Assembly (NCBI GenBank): GCA_963921425.1
Contig: OY992838.1
Coordinates: forward strand, 13,454,001-13,518,000
DNA: 64,000 nt
Direction of reading: 5' to 3'
DNA from: Dryas octopetala
Lineage: Eukaryota; Streptophyta; Magnoliopsida; Rosales; Rosaceae
Shown piece after piece: positions 60,898-64,000 of this stretch. The notes under the pieces are model-generated. The model did no database searches and was not told where the DNA came from. It was given only the letters and a program-made list of their open reading frames with translations. Within the stretch, counting starts at the first letter, position 1; the number at the start of each line of letters is the position of its first letter. Both the position numbers and the translations under genes were made by a program.

Positions 60898-62395
60898 CTT
60901 CTTCTTCTTCTTCTAAGGCCTTGTTTTGGTATCCTATTCAAAAACTATTTTAAAAATTAGGATTCTTTTTTAGAATTTGAATTTTAAGTTTAAAAGTTGA
61001 AAAATATTTTAAAATTTTAAAAATTTTGAAAATTTGTTTGGTTGATATTCTTGAAAACTTTTTTTTTTTATTCAATTACTTGTTTATACCAAGATCTAGA
61101 CTTACACGTGGGACCGCAGTCTTGGCTTTTGATACTCGATACCTGAGACCCGAAACCCTATACCCGATATTCGACAACCTGGAAGTATACATAAGTCATT
61201 AATACACAATACTAGACTTGTAGTGCACATAGAACCAATACAAACACAGTGATTCGTATGCTTATCAGTATCACATAATACAAATACATGCACTTAATGT
61301 CAGTGACAATGAAGAGCTTTCGGGGCATATTTTTCTTCACTTCAATCCAGCTTTTTGTGTGAAAGATGGGTTCAGGGAGTTGGGCTCTAAAAAGAAACAG
61401 TAGAAAAAGTTGCTAAGGTGCTGATGATCAGATGCCATTTAGTTCTAGTATTCCCTAAATCAAAAGAATTTCTACTTTTACACTAAAGAAACTCCACCGG
61501 CCGATTCATTGACGAATATTAAAAGAAAACCCAGCAACTATAATTAATTATGAAAATCTAAAAAATCATTCATCGAGTCTCCATATGACACATGTTCTAT
61601 CTAGAATGTGAGGTAAAGAGCATTCGTACGGAACAGTGTGCTTCACATCTAGTGCAACACATCCTACTAACCTTTCATTGACTATGAAATTAAACATCGA
61701 AGTAAAAAAAAAAAAAAAACTTGCTTATGTTACAAATTTAGCATAATTTTCTCCACTAATAAACCTCTGACTTCCAAAGAAGCAAAGGTTACAAACAACA
61801 ATAATAAAACACATTCCTCACTAAAATCATGGTGAAAACCCCTAAAACATCCATCACAGAGAAAAAGATTAACAAATGCGAGAGAATTGAATATGGACCA
61901 GAAATAAGACATAATTGATAATTCTTCAAAAAAAAAAAAAAATTATGCAGAGGAAACTGAAATTAGGGCTACGGTATGAACCTGTGCTTGGGATTTTCCC
62001 GGAAAATCGAAGGGAAAATAAAATTAAAATTGGTGCGAAAAGGAAACGTCTCTGCTCTTGCTTCGGCGGTTGGTGAAAACTTTGGCTTTGAGTTGAAAAG
62101 CTATAATAACTTAAACCCAGAAGAAGTCAGTAAAAATCAAGGCCTTTGCGGACTTTGAAATCCACAACTACGATGGATTTCTTCTTCGAAATGTAAGTCC
62201 AAACAGAGGAGTATATATTATCAAAGCTTCCAGGCTCGGATTATAAGTGAAGAATGCATATTTGGGTTTTTAGAGATTGAAGATTTCTTTTGAGAATATG
62301 GCTGCCAACGAGTAAGAATTAGGGGGAAGATGATGAGTTTTGTTTTCTCTGTCTGATGGATATAGGAAACAAATTGAATACTAGCCAAACGGTTG
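60898..62395. other. Region upstream of the SDR gene; no gene identified
   Basis: Includes the SDR promoter. Around 61960-62330 the sequence is less AT-rich and looks like a gene leader or exon (plus-strand frame from 61976 reads MNLCLGFSRKIEGKIKLKLV), but I recognise no family on either strand. Confidence 0.35.
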
Positions 62396-62690
62396 TTAAC
62401 TTAACAGCATGGAATAAAATTTTCGATGCAAATTTTGATGAAAATTTTGATAAAAATTTTGAAGATTTTTAAATTTTGACAAAAATTAGATGAAAATGAC
62501 AGAAATTACTATCAAAATACAGAAATTTTGAATGAAACTTTATCATATTTTTATTTAACATATTATCTACTAAATTGATAAAAAATATTGAAGAAATTAA
62601 ATTATATAGTAGATTTCATGTGATATAAGGTGAATATAATGCGCGCTGGAACAAATACTTTTAAACAAAATTAGTATAATGAATAAAAAA
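62396..62690 (+). repeat. CGAAATTTC-family repeat, copy 2
   Basis: Matches 63600-63900 in the same orientation and 50871-51160 inverted: ACAGAAATTACTATCAAAAT, TGATATAAGGTGAATATAAT and GCGCGCTGGA. Confidence 0.85.
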
Positions 62691-63084
62691 AATTAGTATA
62701 TTCTTTATATTGTATAATTTAATTATACATTAAAATCTAAACTCTAATACTCTATATATTCTATATACCCTAATACTCTTTATACTCTATAATCTATATT
62801 TTTTAGGGTATTAGATTTTAAGCCCTTTAGGATACTTTTAATTATTTTTTTATATAAAAATGTATTAAAGTTTAAGATTTAAAATAACTAAAAGAAATCT
62901 CAAACTTTTTTTCTTCTTTTCAATTGCCCAAAGGCCCCAAACCCCCCCTCATTTTTTTTTCCTTTTTTTTTTTCTTTCCTTACTTTTTTTCCTCGTGCCT
63001 CTCTCTTCAGTCTTTTTTTTATTTTTTATCTTTCCTTCCTTTTTTCCCGTGTCTCTTACTTAGCCAAGTTTTGTCTTCACTAAG
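62691..63084. other. AT-rich and T-rich spacer
   Basis: Repeated CTATATACTCTAATA-like sequence, then T-rich stretches at 62950-63050. No gene. Confidence 0.3.
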
Positions 63085-63455
63085 TGTAACAATCCAAATT
63101 TTGGCTTATGGTAATTTTGTTACTTAAATTTTTCAAATTTGTTTTAAGGTTTGTTTAAAGGAATTAGAAATTTCTTTAAATTTATTTTAACTAACTTAGA
63201 TCTTTGGTTGTGGTTCTAGAGCTTAGTTGTGTAGAAATAAATTTTAGAAAATAAAAATTCAAGAATTTGACTATTATTATTTTTTTCAGAATTAAATTAT
63301 AAGAGTAGGATTTTTCATAATTTTTTTGAAATCAATTTGACTATTTTGAGGTTATAGGAAATTAGTACTCATCAATACGAGTTTGTAGAATTTTTCGGTG
63401 AATTATTTGAAGTCTCGAGCTATTTTTGGTGAATTTCTGAAGTTGGAGAAAATAG
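63085..63455 (+). repeat. Truncated LTR-like fragment related to 30188-33030
   Basis: Starts TGTAACAATCCAAATTTTGG and shares, in order, TAGTACT-ATC-ATACGAGTTT, GTAGAATTTTTCGG and CGAGCTATTTTTGGTGAATT with the first 400 bp of the solo LTR at 30188. It breaks off into the CGAAATTTC-family repeat. Confidence 0.6.
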
Positions 63456-63960
63456 AAAATATGAAAATTTCGATAAATTTCGGTAAATTTTGATAAATTT
63501 CGATAAATTTCGGTGAAATTTTTCCGAAAAATTATTAAATATGTGTTTCGATTTCGACACCCTAAAAAAATGAAATTTTCGCCGAAAATTTTGAAATTTA
63601 ATTCCTTACTTAATAGTTAACACTATGGAGTAAAATTTCAGATTTTGAAGAAATTTCAATGGAAATTTCGACAGAAATTTTGAAGAATTCTAAATTTCGA
63701 CAAAAATTAGATAGAAACGACAAAAATTGCTATCAAAATACGGAAATTTTGAATGAAACTTTACTATTTGTTTATTTAACATATTATCTACTACATTGAT
63801 AAAAAAATATTAAAGAAACTAAATTATATAATAGGTTTCATGTGATATAAGATGAATATAATGCACGCTGGAGACAAATACTGTTAAAAAAATAGTTCAT
63901 TAATTAATAATTACATAAATTTGATTGAACAAGCACCTCAGAGCTTGTATAATTTATTTT
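63456..63960 (+). repeat. CGAAATTTC-family repeat, copy 3
   Basis: A subterminal array of GATAAATTTCGGT units (63460-63530), then the same 300-bp block as 62396-62690, ending near TTAATAATTACATAAATTTG. Confidence 0.85.
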
Positions 63961-64000
63961 TCAGTTTTTCATAAATGAAAAGAATTTTTTAGAGTTTTGG

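Overview
This is a 64 kb piece of a plant nuclear genome. It is AT-rich, its genes carry many short exons with GT-AG introns, and nested transposable elements fill most of the space. The recognisable proteins (a chloroplast YbaB/STIC2-type protein, C1D, an RRC1/SR140 relic, a PGR3 PPR fragment, an ATL RING-H2 fragment, a plant SDR) point to a eudicot. The PGR3 copy looks rosid-like, perhaps Rosaceae, but that is only an impression. I found no rRNA, tRNA or CRISPR array. A 200-N assembly gap lies at 25885-26084.

Layout. (1) 1-7.2 kb is a small gene island on the minus strand: a broken fragment of an RRC1/SR140-like splicing factor gene (130-987), a complete seven-exon STIC2/YbaB plastid gene (1599-4001), and a C1D gene whose first four exons are intact but whose C-terminal exons are missing (6082-7202). 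(2) 7.7-10.6 kb holds two copies of an unclassified repeat, one interrupted by a long-TIR Mutator-type element with a 9-bp target duplication. (3) 11.0-19.2 kb and 26.1-35.6 kb are two copies of one unit. Each has the 5' part of a PGR3 gene facing, tail to tail, a degenerate Mutator (MULE) transposase gene. Each was then hit by different insertions: two hAT elements and a MITE in copy 1; two solo LTRs, a small MITE and a long-TIR element in copy 2. (4) Between the copies lies a 5.5 kb CACTA element (19960-25483) with dozens of TCGTCGCCCAAA-type subterminal motifs, a decayed accessory transposase gene, and an internal tandem array of foldback units. (5) 35.6-42 kb has foldback MITEs, a small intact B3-domain gene (36136-36489) and a duplicated low-complexity repeat. 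(6) 42.0-48.6 kb is a 5'-truncated Ty1-copia element on the minus strand, split in its integrase region by a 2.7 kb solo LTR. (7) 49.4-51.2 kb is a Mutator-like element carrying the start of an ATL RING-H2 ubiquitin ligase gene (Pack-MULE-like), followed by more MITEs, a degenerate hAT-like element and another solo LTR (54861-55773). (8) 57.7-60.9 kb is an intact nine-exon short-chain dehydrogenase gene on the minus strand; beyond it are unidentified sequence and repeat fragments to the window end.

The four probable working genes (STIC2-like, B3, SDR, and possibly C1D) show no functional linkage to each other. The strongest themes are repeated capture of host gene pieces by Mutator-type elements, and a roughly 75-bp sequence module shared between stand-alone foldback elements and an array inside the CACTA element. 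Insertion boundaries are supported by target-site duplications read directly from the sequence, and in several cases by an empty-site paralogue elsewhere in the window.
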